Below, in pieces: positions 27,351 through 36,240 of a DNA stretch of 64,000 nt (its first letter is position 1; the number at the start of each line of letters is the position of its first letter). The notes under the pieces are model-generated. The model ran no database searches. It was not told the DNA's origin and was given only the letters and a program-made list of their open reading frames with translations. Origin of the DNA: Dietzia aurantiaca (lineage in GTDB: Bacteria; Actinomycetota; Actinomycetes; Mycobacteriales; Mycobacteriaceae); the NCBI RefSeq assembly GCF_021033825.1, contig NZ_JAIFXZ010000010.1, positions 62,001 to 126,000 of the forward strand, given 5' to 3'. Made by a program: the position numbers and the translations under genes.

Positions 27351-28401
27351 CCGGCACGCGGCCCGTGCCGCCGCCGAGTCGTCCGCCCCCGCGGTCGCCC
27401 ACCGCGCGTCCGGCCCACTACCGACTCCCCGTTCACGCCGGCGCTACTGGATCGTCGTCACGGTCCTGGCCCTGCTCGCGGTCGGGTTCGGGTTCGGCAT
27501 CCTCGCCTGGGACAACCCGATGCCGTTCGGCTCGGACGGATTCTGGCGGGTCGCCGGGCTGCGCACGACAACCGTCGTGGTCATGGCGACCGTGGCGTTG
27601 TGCCAGGCCGTGGCCACGGTGAGTTTCCAGACCGTCGCCAACAACCGCATCGTCACCCCGTCGATCATGGGTTTCGAGGCGCTGTATGTCGCCGTGCAGA
27701 CCGCCGCCATATTCTTCCTCGGCGCCGCCGGCCTGATGGCGCTGACGGGGCTGCCGCAGTTCATCCTCCAGGTGATCCTGATGGTGGCACTGTCCGTGGC
27801 CCTCTACGGTTGGCTGCTGTCCGGTCGATACGCCAACATCCAGGTGATGCTGCTGATCGGCATCGTCATCGGCGGCGGGCTCGGATCGATCTCCACGTTC
27901 ATGCAGCGGCTGCTCACACCGAGCGAGTTCGACATCCTCACCGCCAGGCTGTTCGGGTCCATGGCCAACGCGGAGGTCTCCTACCTCCCCGTCGCGATCC
28001 CCCTGTGCCTCTTCGCCACGGGGATGCTCGTGCTGAGCGCCAAGCGTCTGAACGTGGTGTCGCTCGGCAAGGACATCACCCAGAACCTGGGGCTCGACCA
28101 CCGGGCCGAGGTCATGCGGACCCTGTTCTTCGTCTCGATCCTCATGGCGGTCTCCACCGCGCTGGTCGGCCCCATGACCTTCCTGGGCTTCCTGGTGGCC
28201 ACGTTGGCCTACCAGTTCGCCGACAGCTACGACCACCGCTATATCTTCCCCGTGTCCGCCCTGCTCGGCTTCGTGGTGCTGGCCGGCGCCTACTTCATCA
28301 TGAAGCACGTCTTCTACGCCCAGGGTGTCGTCTCGATCCTCATCGAGGTCATCGGCGGCTCGGTCTTCCTCTACGTCATCCTCAGAAAGGGCCGTCTGTG
28401 A
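27343..28401 (+). CDS. FecCD-type siderophore permease, subunit 2
   Basis: 352 residues. A 30-residue polar, basic N-terminus precedes about nine membrane helices. GLRTTTVVVMATVALCQAVATVSFQTVANNRIVTPSIMG and GPMTFLGFLVATLAYQF match the second permease of catecholate-siderophore importers. LGKDITQNLGLDHRAEV is the cytoplasmic coupling region to the ATPase. It overlaps the first permease by 8 bases and the ATPase gene by 4 bases (GTGA). Confidence 0.92.
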   Translation: MDSRHAARAAAESSAPAVAHRASGPLPTPRSRRRYWIVVTVLALLAVGFGFGILAWDNPMPFGSDGFWRVAGLRTTTVVVMATVALCQAVATVSFQTVANNRIVTPSIMGFEALYVAVQTAAIFFLGAAGLMALTGLPQFILQVILMVALSVALYGWLLSGRYANIQVMLLIGIVIGGGLGSISTFMQRLLTPSEFDILTARLFGSMANAEVSYLPVAIPLCLFATGMLVLSAKRLNVVSLGKDITQNLGLDHRAEVMRTLFFVSILMAVSTALVGPMTFLGFLVATLAYQFADSYDHRYIFPVSALLGFVVLAGAYFIMKHVFYAQGVVSILIEVIGGSVFLYVILRKGRL

Positions 28402-29153
28402 TCACACTCGAGAAAGTCGTCAGGAAGTACAGCGACGAGGTCACCATCGGCCCCGTTGACCTGGAGATCCCGAGGGGCGGGATCACCGCGCTCGTCGGAC
28501 CCAACGGTGCCGGCAAGTCGACCATGCTGACGATGATCGGCCGCCTCATGGGGCTCGACGAGGGCTCCATCGAGATCGCCGGATACGACGTCGCCTCGAC
28601 GAAGTCCAAGGACCTCGCCAAGATCGTGTCGATCCTGCGGCAGGAGAACCACTTCATCACGCGGCTCACCGTCCGCCAGCTCGTCGGGTTCGGCCGGTTC
28701 CCCCATTCGAAGGGGCGGCTCACCGTGGAGGACGAGGACATCATCTCCCAGGCCATCGACTTCCTCGACCTCTCAGACCTCGAGCACCGATACCTCGACC
28801 AGCTCTCGGGTGGCCAGCGACAGCGCGCCTACGTCGCGATGGTGCTGTCCCAGCAGACCGATTACGTGCTACTCGACGAGCCGCTGAACAACCTCGACAT
28901 GCGGCATTCCGTGCAGATGATGAAACACCTGCGCCACGCCGCCGAGGAGCTCGGACGCACGTTCGTCGTGGTCCTCCACGACATCAACTTCGCCTCCCAC
29001 TATTCCGACCACATCTGCGCGATGAAGAACGGCTCGGTGGTCGAGTTCGGCACCCCCGCCGAGATCATGACCGACGAGGTCCTGACGAGGGTGTTCGATA
29101 CGCCCGTCACGGTGATAGACGGCCCCGAGGGCACGCTGGCCTGCTACTACTGA
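28398..29153 (+). CDS. Siderophore ABC importer ATPase
   Basis: 251 residues, FepC/FecE class. Walker A VGPNGAGKSTML (about 36-47), signature LSGGQRQRAYVA, Walker B DYVLLDEPLNNLD and switch His in VVVLHDINFASHYSD are all intact. It powers the two permeases. GTG at 28398 overlaps the stop of the second permease; the long upstream extension is a shadow of that gene. It closes the IdeR-controlled importer operon. No siderophore synthesis genes lie nearby, so the host may import xenosiderophores or make its own elsewhere. Confidence 0.95.
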   Translation: MITLEKVVRKYSDEVTIGPVDLEIPRGGITALVGPNGAGKSTMLTMIGRLMGLDEGSIEIAGYDVASTKSKDLAKIVSILRQENHFITRLTVRQLVGFGRFPHSKGRLTVEDEDIISQAIDFLDLSDLEHRYLDQLSGGQRQRAYVAMVLSQQTDYVLLDEPLNNLDMRHSVQMMKHLRHAAEELGRTFVVVLHDINFASHYSDHICAMKNGSVVEFGTPAEIMTDEVLTRVFDTPVTVIDGPEGTLACYY

Positions 29154-29203
29154 CGACCTGCCGAGCGGATGCGATGGCGCTGCGTCTGCTCCACACTCGA
29201 GGC

Positions 29204-29506
29204 ATGGACAACAAGCGAGAGTACGACCAGGACACCGACGGAGACTACGACGAGAACACCCTCGACGGCAGCGAGGGACTCGACGCCGACGCCATCACCA
29301 CCGACGGCGAGGACCTCCCCGTCGAGGCTCCCGAGACGTGGAAACCGATCGAGGAGAACCATGACCTCGACGACAAGTTGGCCGCCGAGAGGCCGGATGT
29401 CGGTGAGGGCGGCGGGACCCCCGCCAACCAGCCGGGCGACGAACGACATGACGCGATCGATGATCTCGACCCCGACGGCGAGACCCGCGTCCTGGGCGAG
29501 GACTGA
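29204..29506 (+). CDS. Small acidic protein, DUF5709-like
   Basis: 100 residues, strongly acidic (long Asp/Glu runs such as DQDTDGDYDENTLDGSEGLD), with TWKPIEENHDLDDKLAAERPDV in the middle. The layout, with an ENTLD box followed by an LDDKLAAERPDV box, resembles the actinobacterial DUF5709 family of unknown function. ATG at 29204 is preferred; an in-frame ATG at 29174 would add ten residues. It probably lacks a fixed fold. It lies between the siderophore ATPase and the repair methyltransferase on the same strand. Confidence 0.7.
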   Translation: MDNKREYDQDTDGDYDENTLDGSEGLDADAITTDGEDLPVEAPETWKPIEENHDLDDKLAAERPDVGEGGGTPANQPGDERHDAIDDLDPDGETRVLGED

Positions 29507-29569
29507 GTCGGGCGGGCGACCGTCGACCGGTTCGTCACCGGGGCCGATGGCGGGGAGGGGTGTCGAGCA

Positions 29570-30136
29570 ATGCAGCAGAAATCGATCGCGGAGGCCATGA
29601 GCGCCCAGGATCGTCGCCGCTTCCTGCCGTCCGAGGTCGCCGAGTTCCACGACAGTGACCGTCCGCTGCCCATCGGGCACGGCCAGACCAACTCCCAGCC
29701 GTCGACGGTGGCCGCGATGCTCGACCTCCTCGAGCCGTTCCCCGGGATGCGCGCCCTGGACGTGGGCTCCGGAAGCGGGTGGACGGCGGCGATCCTCGGC
29801 GAACTCGGCGGGCCCGACTCCCGCATCGTCGCCGTGGAGCGCATCCCCGAACTGGTCGAGCGCTCCCGCGAGGCGATCGACCAGCCGTGGGTCTCCGTGC
29901 ACCGGGCCTCCCCCGACGCACTCGGCCTCCCCGAGCTGGCCCCGTTCGACCGCATCCTCGTCTCCGCGATGGCGGAGGACGCACCCGCCCAGTTGATGGA
30001 CCAGCTGGCCGACGGCGGCATCATGGTGGCGCCGTGGAACGAGGTCATGCACCGGGCACGCCGGGTCGGGGACCGGATCGAGATCACCGAACACGGCGGC
30101 TACACCTTCGTGCCCCTCATCCACACCCGATTCTGA
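29570..30136 (+). CDS. Protein-L-isoaspartate O-methyltransferase-like protein
   Basis: 188 residues, class I SAM methyltransferase. IGHGQTNSQPSTVAAMLDLL is the PIMT pre-motif (usually GxxxSxPxxxAxM), MRALDVGSGSGWTAAIL is the SAM-binding motif I, and FDRILVSAMAEDAPAQLMDQLADGG fits motifs II-III. PIMT repairs isoaspartyl residues in aged proteins. It is slightly shorter than E. coli Pcm. GCAATG precedes the start without a strong ribosome site. It is followed 63 bases later by fumarase in the same direction. Confidence 0.87.
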   Translation: MQQKSIAEAMSAQDRRRFLPSEVAEFHDSDRPLPIGHGQTNSQPSTVAAMLDLLEPFPGMRALDVGSGSGWTAAILGELGGPDSRIVAVERIPELVERSREAIDQPWVSVHRASPDALGLPELAPFDRILVSAMAEDAPAQLMDQLADGGIMVAPWNEVMHRARRVGDRIEITEHGGYTFVPLIHTRF

Positions 30137-30199
30137 CCTGCGCCCGCTGACGCTTATCCTGAACGGTGGTTTTACCCGTTCGAGAATCCAGGAGCGTCA

Positions 30200-31897
30200 A
30201 TGGCCGAGTTCGTCTATGAGGACCTCCTCCCGATCGGGGAGGACACCACGGAGTATCGCCTCCTGACCACCGAGGGCGTATCCACCGTGGAGGGTCCGGA
30301 CGGGACGACGTTCCTGCGCGTGGAGCCCGAGGCGATCCGTCTGCTCACCGAGACGGCGATGCACGACATCTCCCACTACCTCCGTAGTGACCACCTGCGG
30401 CAGGTCGCGAGCATCCTCGAGGATCCGGAGGCCAGCGACAACGACAAGTTCGTCGCCCTGGATCTGCTCAAGAACGCGAACATCGCCGCCGGTGGCGTCC
30501 TACCCATGTGTCAGGACACCGGCACGGCGATCGTCAAGGGCGAGCGCGGCCAACGCGTACTCACCCAGGGACCCGACGAGGAGACCGTCTCGCGCGGCGT
30601 CTACGACGCGTTCACCCGCCTCAATCTCCGGTACTCGCAGAACGCCCCGCTGACGATGTGGGACGAGAAGAACACCGGCCACAACCTGCCGGCCCAGATC
30701 GAGATCGGCGCCGACACCACTCCCGGCCACGAGACCGCCTACAAGTTCCTGTTCATGGCCAAGGGCGGCGGGTCCGCCAACAAGTCGTTCCTGTACCAGG
30801 AGACCAAGGCGATCCTGAACCCCGAGCGGATGATGCAGTTCATCGAGGAGAAGATCCGCTCGATCGGCACCGCGGCATGCCCGCCCTACCACCTCGCGAT
30901 CGTCGTGGGCGGCACCTCGGCCGAGTACACGGTCAAGACCGCCAAGCTCGCTTCGGCCCACTACCTGGACGAGCTGCCCACCTCCGGCGCCATGACGGGC
31001 CGCGGCTTCCGCGACCTCGAGCTCGAGGATAAGGTCTTCGAACTCACGCAGAAGATCGGCATCGGTGCCCAGTTCGGAGGCAAGTACTTCTGCCACGACG
31101 TGCGCGTGGTCCGACTGCCCCGCCACGGTGCCTCGCTGCCCGTCGCGATCGCCGTGTCCTGCTCCGCCGACCGTCAGGCCAAGGCCAAGATCACCCCGGA
31201 GGGCGTGTTCCTGGAGCAGCTCGAGTTCAACCCGGGCCAGTACCTGCCCGCCACGACCGACGCCGAGCTGGACGCCGCCACCGACGGCATCTCGGGCACC
31301 GGCAAGGGCGCCGCGGTGCGGATCGACCTGAACAAGCCGATGCCGGAGATCCTCGCCGAGCTGAGCAGGCACCCGGTCAAGACCCGCCTGTCGCTGACCG
31401 GCCCGCTGGTCGTGGCCCGCGACATCGCGCACTCCAAGATCAAGGAACGCCTCGACGCGGGCGAGGATATGCCTCAGTACCTCAAGGATCACCCGGTGTA
31501 CTACGCCGGCCCGGCCAAGACCCCCGAGGGCATGCCGTCGGGCTCCTTCGGCCCCACCACGGCCGGCCGCATGGACTCCTACGTCGAGCAGTTCCAGGCC
31601 GCCGGCGGCTCCATGGTCATGCTGGCCAAGGGCAACCGCTCCAAGCAGGTCACGGACGCGTGTGCCGCCCACGGTGGCTTCTACCTGGGGTCCATCGGTG
31701 GCCCGGCGGCCCGCCTGGCGCAGGACTGCATCAAACACGTCGAGGTCATCGAGTACGAGGAGCTCGGCATGGAGGCGGTGTGGAAGATCGACGTGGAGGA
31801 CTTCCCCGCGTTCATCGTCGTGGACGACAAGGGCGAGGATTTCTTCGCCCACACCGGTGAGGTCACGCTGACGATCGGTAAGCGCCCCGGCCTGTGA
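30200..31897 (+). CDS. Fumarate hydratase, class I (iron-sulfur)
   Basis: 565 residues, the single-chain class I enzyme with fused alpha and beta domains. It interconverts fumarate and malate in the TCA cycle with a [4Fe-4S] cluster. Candidate cluster cysteines lie in [23 protein letters not shown] and [20 protein letters not shown]. The C-terminal beta domain contains [20 protein letters not shown] and [20 protein letters not shown]. An AGGAGCG site precedes the ATG. A long antisense frame over this gene is a GC-codon shadow. Confidence 0.95.
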   Translation: MAEFVYEDLLPIGEDTTEYRLLTTEGVSTVEGPDGTTFLRVEPEAIRLLTETAMHDISHYLRSDHLRQVASILEDPEASDNDKFVALDLLKNANIAAGGVLPMCQDTGTAIVKGERGQRVLTQGPDEETVSRGVYDAFTRLNLRYSQNAPLTMWDEKNTGHNLPAQIEIGADTTPGHETAYKFLFMAKGGGSANKSFLYQETKAILNPERMMQFIEEKIRSIGTAACPPYHLAIVVGGTSAEYTVKTAKLASAHYLDELPTSGAMTGRGFRDLELEDKVFELTQKIGIGAQFGGKYFCHDVRVVRLPRHGASLPVAIAVSCSADRQAKAKITPEGVFLEQLEFNPGQYLPATTDAELDAATDGISGTGKGAAVRIDLNKPMPEILAELSRHPVKTRLSLTGPLVVARDIAHSKIKERLDAGEDMPQYLKDHPVYYAGPAKTPEGMPSGSFGPTTAGRMDSYVEQFQAAGGSMVMLAKGNRSKQVTDACAAHGGFYLGSIGGPAARLAQDCIKHVEVIEYEELGMEAVWKIDVEDFPAFIVVDDKGEDFFAHTGEVTLTIGKRPGL

Positions 31898-31922
31898 GCG
31901 CGGCCCGCACCGGGGAGGCGGT

Positions 31923-32402
31923 TCAGCCTGCCCGGGCGGCGGCCTCCAGGGGCTCGAGGTCCAGCTTGACCATGTCCATCATGGTGGCGAACGCGCGCCG
32001 CGCGGCCTCACCGTCGCCCGAGCGCCAGACGTCATAGAGGAACACCGGGACGACCTGCCAGCGCACCCCGTAGCGGTCGATCAGCCAACCACACTGGAGT
32101 GCCCGCCCACCGCCGGCCAGCAGGCCGTTCCAATAATGATCGATCTCGGCCTGGTCGGTGCACCGGATCTCGGGCGACATCGCGTTGGTGTACTCGACCC
32201 CCGGCCCGCCGTCGAGTCCGATAAACGGCCGGCCGTCCAGCTCGAACTCCACGAGCGCCACCTCCCCGGCCTTCTGCCCCGGCGTGTCGACGGGGCTGGT
32301 GTCCACGAACGTGACCCGCGAGCGGGGGAACACGGAGCAGTAGAACTCGGCCGCCTCGCGCACCGTGCCGTCGAACCACAGGCATGTCGTCATCTCGGCC
32401 AT
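31923..32402 (-). CDS. VOC-family (glyoxalase/PhnB-like) protein
   Basis: 159 residues with the vicinal-oxygen-chelate fold. MTTCLWFDGTVREAAEFYCS and SRVTFVDTSPVDTPGQKAGE open the first beta-alpha module, and SPEIRCTDQAEIDHYWNGLLAGG and ALQCGWLIDRYGVRWQVVP the second. The layout is that of the PhnB-like '3-demethylubiquinone methyltransferase' subgroup, whose true functions are mostly unknown. GGGGAGGAGAAG upstream supports the ATG at 32402. It is convergent with fumarase, separated by 25 bases. Confidence 0.87.
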   Translation of the reverse strand: MAEMTTCLWFDGTVREAAEFYCSVFPRSRVTFVDTSPVDTPGQKAGEVALVEFELDGRPFIGLDGGPGVEYTNAMSPEIRCTDQAEIDHYWNGLLAGGGRALQCGWLIDRYGVRWQVVPVFLYDVWRSGDGEAARRAFATMMDMVKLDLEPLEAAARAG

Positions 32403-32550
32403 CGCGGTCTTCTCCTCCCCGGCCGCCGCGCGGACCCGGCGGCACTCCGGTCCCCAGTCTGCTCCGCGGGATCGACGCCGGGAAGGGGGTACCGGTTGCG
32501 ATCCGGCCACGGACCCGGTCGGGGGGGCCGAGCGACTACGATCGACGGGT

Positions 32551-33066
32551 ATGGACAGGATCACGCGCGTCCTCGCCGTCCTCTCCCTCACCGCGGTCGC
32601 CGGTGCGGGCCTGAGCGCCTGTGCGGGTGGCGACGAGGGATCAGGGGGCACCGCCGCGCCGGAGACGGCGGTGATGAGTACGACGACGACAACGCCGCCG
32701 GTCAGTTCGGCCACAGTGCCCGGACCCGCCGGGGACGAGGTACGCGTCCCGGGCGCGGTCGCCGAGCGCTGGGCGGAGCTCGGTGGCGTCGAGGGCGAAC
32801 TGGGCGCAGCCACCGGCCCCGCCGAGGATGTCGACGGCGGCTCGATCACCGGGTTCGACCGGGGCGCGCTCGTCCTGACGCCCTCGGGCAGGGCCTTCCT
32901 TGTCCAGGGCGAGATCCTCACCGCCTACCTCGAGGCCGGCGGCCCCGGCGGTGAGCTCGGCTTCCCGACAGCGGATGAGGCCACGACCGATGGCGGCTGG
33001 ATCTCCACGTTCGACGGCGGCGTGATCACCTATCTCGACGGCGTCGCCGAGGTCGAGCTGAACTGA
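32551..33066 (+). CDS. LGFP-repeat lipoprotein
   Basis: 171 residues. A lipoprotein signal (VLAVLSLTAVAGAGLSAC) is followed by a Ser/Thr-rich spacer and two to three LGFP-type repeats (GELGAATGPAEDVDGG and GELGFPTADEATTDGG with intervening aromatic strands). In Corynebacterium, LGFP repeats anchor proteins such as the mycolyltransferase PS1 to the cell wall. Here they are exposed on a small membrane-anchored lipoprotein, suggesting a link between membrane and mycolyl-arabinogalactan. No catalytic domain. The ATG at 32551 is in a weak ribosome context. Confidence 0.87.
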   Translation: MDRITRVLAVLSLTAVAGAGLSACAGGDEGSGGTAAPETAVMSTTTTTPPVSSATVPGPAGDEVRVPGAVAERWAELGGVEGELGAATGPAEDVDGGSITGFDRGALVLTPSGRAFLVQGEILTAYLEAGGPGGELGFPTADEATTDGGWISTFDGGVITYLDGVAEVELN

Positions 33067-33136
33067 TCCGCGTGTCGCCTCGCCGGGGCACGCGCCCGGC
33101 CGGGGGTGGGGCCGGGTTGGAGCGGCGTCCCGGATG

Positions 33137-33155
33137 CGTTACCACGGCGGTAACG
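33137..33155. promoter_or_regulatory. Palindrome just upstream of the MFS gene
   Basis: CGTTACC (33137-33143) and GGTAACG (33149-33155) are perfect inverted arms around ACGGC, ending 10 bases before the chosen GTG start. The position fits a repressor operator or an RNA hairpin that controls access to the start. I cannot assign a regulator. Confidence 0.45.
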
Positions 33156-33164
33156 TGCCCCCTC

Positions 33165-34424
33165 GTGACCTCGACCCCCTCGCCCGACCCCGACCGACCC
33201 GACCGTTTCGACGAGCCCGCTGCCACGCGCACGCTGCCCGGAACGATGCTCGTCGCCCTGGCCCTCGCCGGGGCGATCGGGCCGTTCGCCACCGACACCT
33301 ATCTGCCGGCGCTGCCGCTGATCGTCGAGGAGTTCGGGGTCACGGCCTCCACTGCGCAGCTCACGCTCACCGCATTCATGGTGGCGCTGGCCGCGGGCCA
33401 GCTGGTGATCGGCCCGCTGTCGGACCGGCTGGGACGCCGCGGGCTACTCGTCGTGGGATCCGTCGGTACCCTCCTCGCAGCGGTGGCGTGCGCGCTCGCC
33501 CCGTCGATCTGGGTCCTGGTTCTCGCCCGGGTCGCGCAGGGCTTCTTCGGTGCTGCGGGCATCGTGCTGGGCAAGGCCATCGTGGTGGACGTGGGCCGCG
33601 GGCCGGGGGTGGCCAAGGCCTTCGCCACGCTCATGGCCATCCAGTCGGTGGCGCCGGTGATCGCGCCGCTGTTCGGCGGGGCGGTGGTCCCCTTCGGCGG
33701 CTGGCGCGGGGTGTTCTGGCTGCTCGCCGGGCTGTCCGCCATCACGCTCATCGGCGTGATCGCCGCGATCCCGGAATCGCTGAACGCCGAGGACCGCCGG
33801 GCCGGGGACCTCAGGTCGACTCTGGCCGACATGCGCGAGGTGGCCACCTTCGGTCCCTTCCTCGCCCGGGTGTCGACCTTCGTGTTCAGCTTCGGCGTGC
33901 TGTTCGCCTATATCTCGGCCAGCCCGTTCATCTATCAGGACATGGTCGGCCTGTCCCCCAGTGCGTTCTCGGTGGCGTTCACGGTCAACGCCCTGGGCAT
34001 CCTCGTGTCGAACATCGCCAGCGCGCGACTGGCCGGTCGGTTCGCTGCCGAGAAGATTCTGTACACCGGGGTGGCCGGGATGGTCGCGGCGATCGTCTAC
34101 CTCGTCGTCGTCGTGGCCCTCTCCCCCGCCGGCACCCTGGGGCTGGTACCGGTCTCGGCGGGGTTCATCCTTCTCACCCTGTCGATCGGGGCCATCCTCC
34201 CCAACGCCGCGGCCCTGTCCATGCAGGCCACCCTGGGCCGTTCGGGCTCCGGATCGGCGTTGCTCGGCGCCGCCCAGTTCAGCCTCGCCGCGATCGTCTC
34301 GCCGCTCACCGGCCTCGCCGGACCGCACTCGGCGATACCCATGCTCCTCGTGATGGGAGTCAGCGCCGCGCTCGTCCTGCTCGCGGTGCGCGCGATGATC
34401 AGCCGGCCACTGCGCGCCACGTGA
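33165..34424 (+). CDS. MFS drug-efflux transporter, Bcr/CflA type
   Basis: About 419 residues, 12 helices. FATDTYLPALPLIVEEFG in the first helix and GPLSDRLGRRGLLVVGS (motif A) are typical of the Bcr/CflA (DHA1) subfamily, which exports bicyclomycin, chloramphenicol or amino acids with proton antiport. GTG at 33165 removes a non-conserved basic extension and falls just after a palindrome. The 3' end overlaps the convergent CPBP gene by 26 bases. No dedicated regulator gene is adjacent. Confidence 0.87.
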   Translation: MTSTPSPDPDRPDRFDEPAATRTLPGTMLVALALAGAIGPFATDTYLPALPLIVEEFGVTASTAQLTLTAFMVALAAGQLVIGPLSDRLGRRGLLVVGSVGTLLAAVACALAPSIWVLVLARVAQGFFGAAGIVLGKAIVVDVGRGPGVAKAFATLMAIQSVAPVIAPLFGGAVVPFGGWRGVFWLLAGLSAITLIGVIAAIPESLNAEDRRAGDLRSTLADMREVATFGPFLARVSTFVFSFGVLFAYISASPFIYQDMVGLSPSAFSVAFTVNALGILVSNIASARLAGRFAAEKILYTGVAGMVAAIVYLVVVVALSPAGTLGLVPVSAGFILLTLSIGAILPNAAALSMQATLGRSGSGSALLGAAQFSLAAIVSPLTGLAGPHSAIPMLLVMGVSAALVLLAVRAMISRPLRAT

Positions 34425-35136
34425 GCGCAGCAGCGAGCGCGCCGACGGCGTTGAACGCCCAGTGCAGGCCGATGGGGGCCAGCAGGCTCCGGCTGCGGCG
34501 GCGGAACCAGATGAAGCCGGCACCCGCGACGGAGGTAGCGACCACGGCCAGGGCGATTCCCGCGAGCTGACCGCCCAGACCGGTGCCCAACAGTCCCGAC
34601 AGGCCGGCGTTGCCCGAGGTCAGTCCCAGCGACGTGGTGACGTGCCACAGACCGAACGCGATCGACCCCACCACGAAGACACCCGTGGTGCCGAACGTAC
34701 GCTCGAGCGCGCCCTGCAGGACGCCGCGGAACGCGAACTCCTCCGGCAGGACTGTCATCAGTGGGATGAGCACGAGCGCGGAGAATACCGCCATCCGCAG
34801 GTCCGAGTAGCGCTCCGAGAGGAAGAACGGGCTCGTCGCGGGGATGAGACAGCCCGCCGTGACCACCGCGGCGACGGCGGCGGTCGCCGCGACGCCGTAC
34901 GCCAGCCCGCGGGGCATGTGCCGAAGCGACAGACCGAGTTCCGACCAGTGCATCCCGCGCGCCTTGACCACTGCCACGAGCGCGAGGACCGAGATCGGGA
35001 TGACCCACTCGCGGTGGGCGAGATCGGCGAGGTTCGCGGTGAGGTTGATCGCCGCCAACGCGCCGAGGACCCCGACGACCCCGGCCACCCCCCGGAGGCG
35101 GAGGCGTCGGGTCGGGAGCGGGTGCGGCGAGCTCAT
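34399..35136 (-). CDS. CPBP-family intramembrane metalloprotease-like protein
   Basis: 245 residues, about seven to eight helices. The three CPBP (Abi/CAAX protease) motifs are visible: EEFAFRGVLQGALE (EExxxR), FGLWHVTTSLG (FxxxH) and LHWAFNAVGAL (HxxxN/D). The family includes prenyl-CAAX proteases and bacteriocin self-immunity proteins; in actinobacteria most are uncharacterised. ATG at 35136 is chosen; an in-frame ATG at 35148 adds four residues. It is convergent with the MFS gene (26-base overlap) and divergent from the MpaB-like gene. Confidence 0.85.
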   Translation of the reverse strand: MSSPHPLPTRRLRLRGVAGVVGVLGALAAINLTANLADLAHREWVIPISVLALVAVVKARGMHWSELGLSLRHMPRGLAYGVAATAAVAAVVTAGCLIPATSPFFLSERYSDLRMAVFSALVLIPLMTVLPEEFAFRGVLQGALERTFGTTGVFVVGSIAFGLWHVTTSLGLTSGNAGLSGLLGTGLGGQLAGIALAVVATSVAGAGFIWFRRRSRSLLAPIGLHWAFNAVGALAAALTWRAVAG

Positions 35137-35217
35137 CAGCGCGACCATACCGCTCACGACGTCCATACCGCGGGTATCGTGACCCACACGACGTCCTTCG
35201 GTGAGGCGGGATTCCAG

Positions 35218-36108
35218 ATGACGACGGTGACGACGACCGCGTCGCGCGCGCTGAGCGGGGCGCTGACCGGTGCCCGTCGACAGGTGGGGCTCGTGGTGCG
35301 GTCGCGGATCGCGGGCGACGACGCGGCGGCCGGTCGGCAGCGCATCTGGCACTCCGAGGGTGAGAGATGGAACGACCCCGGGGACGCGATCTGCAGGGTC
35401 AACGGCGACGCGTCCATGTTCGCGGCGGGCCTGACCGCGCTCCTGCTCCAGTCGCTGCATCCACTGGCGATGGCCGGTGTGGCCGATCACAGCGACTACC
35501 GGAGCGATCCGTGGGGTCGACTGCAGCGGACGTCCGGCTTCATCGCCACCACGACGTTCGGCACGATCGCCGACGCCTCCGACCTCATCCGCACCATCAA
35601 CGTGGTGCACCGCTCGGTGGTGGGCGTCGACCACCGCGGCCGGCCGTATGACGCACGGGACCCGCACCTGCTGCGGTGGGTGCACGTGGCCGAGATCTGG
35701 AGCTTCCTCGAATGCCACCGTCTGTACGGGCGGGAGCGGCTCGCCCCCGGGTTGCGGGACGACTACGTCCGCCAGTCCGCACGGACCGGGCTGATGCTGG
35801 GCGCCCGCGACGTGCCGACCACCGCCCGCGAACTCGACCGGGCGCTGGAGGGGTATCTCCCCGAGCTCGAGTCCTCCCCCGCCGCGCTGGATGCCCGGCA
35901 CTTCATCCTCGACGAACCGCCCGTCGGATGGACCGACAAGCCGGTGTACACCCTGCTGCGCCACGGCGCGGTGGCCGCGTTGCCGCAGTGGGCGCGAGGG
36001 ATGCTCGCGCTGCCGGACGGCCCGCGGGGGTCGCACCGCCTGGGCGTGGCGCTCGGCCGGGCCGGGGTCTCCACCCTGCGATGGGTGCTGGACGCGGTCG
36101 ACGACTGA
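35218..36108 (+). CDS. Oxygenase MpaB family (DUF2236) protein
   Basis: 296 residues. GDASMFAAGLTALLLQSLHPLAMAGVADHSDYRSDPWGRLQRT carries the conserved HPxxxxGVxxHSxxxxDPxxRLxRT block of DUF2236, which binds heme in rubber oxygenase Lcp and MpaB. VHRSVVGVDHRGRPYDARDPHLLRWVH is the second conserved block. Related proteins cleave olefinic chains or are of unknown role in mycobacteria. ATG at 35218 gives a plausible start; GTG at 35179 is an alternative. It is the first gene of a plus-strand run. Confidence 0.87.
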   Translation: MTTVTTTASRALSGALTGARRQVGLVVRSRIAGDDAAAGRQRIWHSEGERWNDPGDAICRVNGDASMFAAGLTALLLQSLHPLAMAGVADHSDYRSDPWGRLQRTSGFIATTTFGTIADASDLIRTINVVHRSVVGVDHRGRPYDARDPHLLRWVHVAEIWSFLECHRLYGRERLAPGLRDDYVRQSARTGLMLGARDVPTTARELDRALEGYLPELESSPAALDARHFILDEPPVGWTDKPVYTLLRHGAVAALPQWARGMLALPDGPRGSHRLGVALGRAGVSTLRWVLDAVDD

Positions 36109-36240
36109 CATCGGTCATCCGCCGCGTCGCACGGTGGCCGGCAGCGGATGTCGCATCGCGGCGATACCCTGTGACGGTCCGCCCGTTTTTCACAGGCCGG
36201 GCACCACAGCGGGGTGGCCCCCGCCCGGATCAGTGAGGAC

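Noticed and set aside
30500-31852. A 450-codon minus-strand open frame
   Set aside because: It is antisense to class I fumarase. No ribosome site or motif.
36168-36196. CCTGTGA and TCACAGG inverted arms resembling a CRP site
   Set aside because: The spacing between TGTGA and TCACA is 15 bases instead of 6, so a CRP dimer would not fit; probably chance or a weak hairpin.
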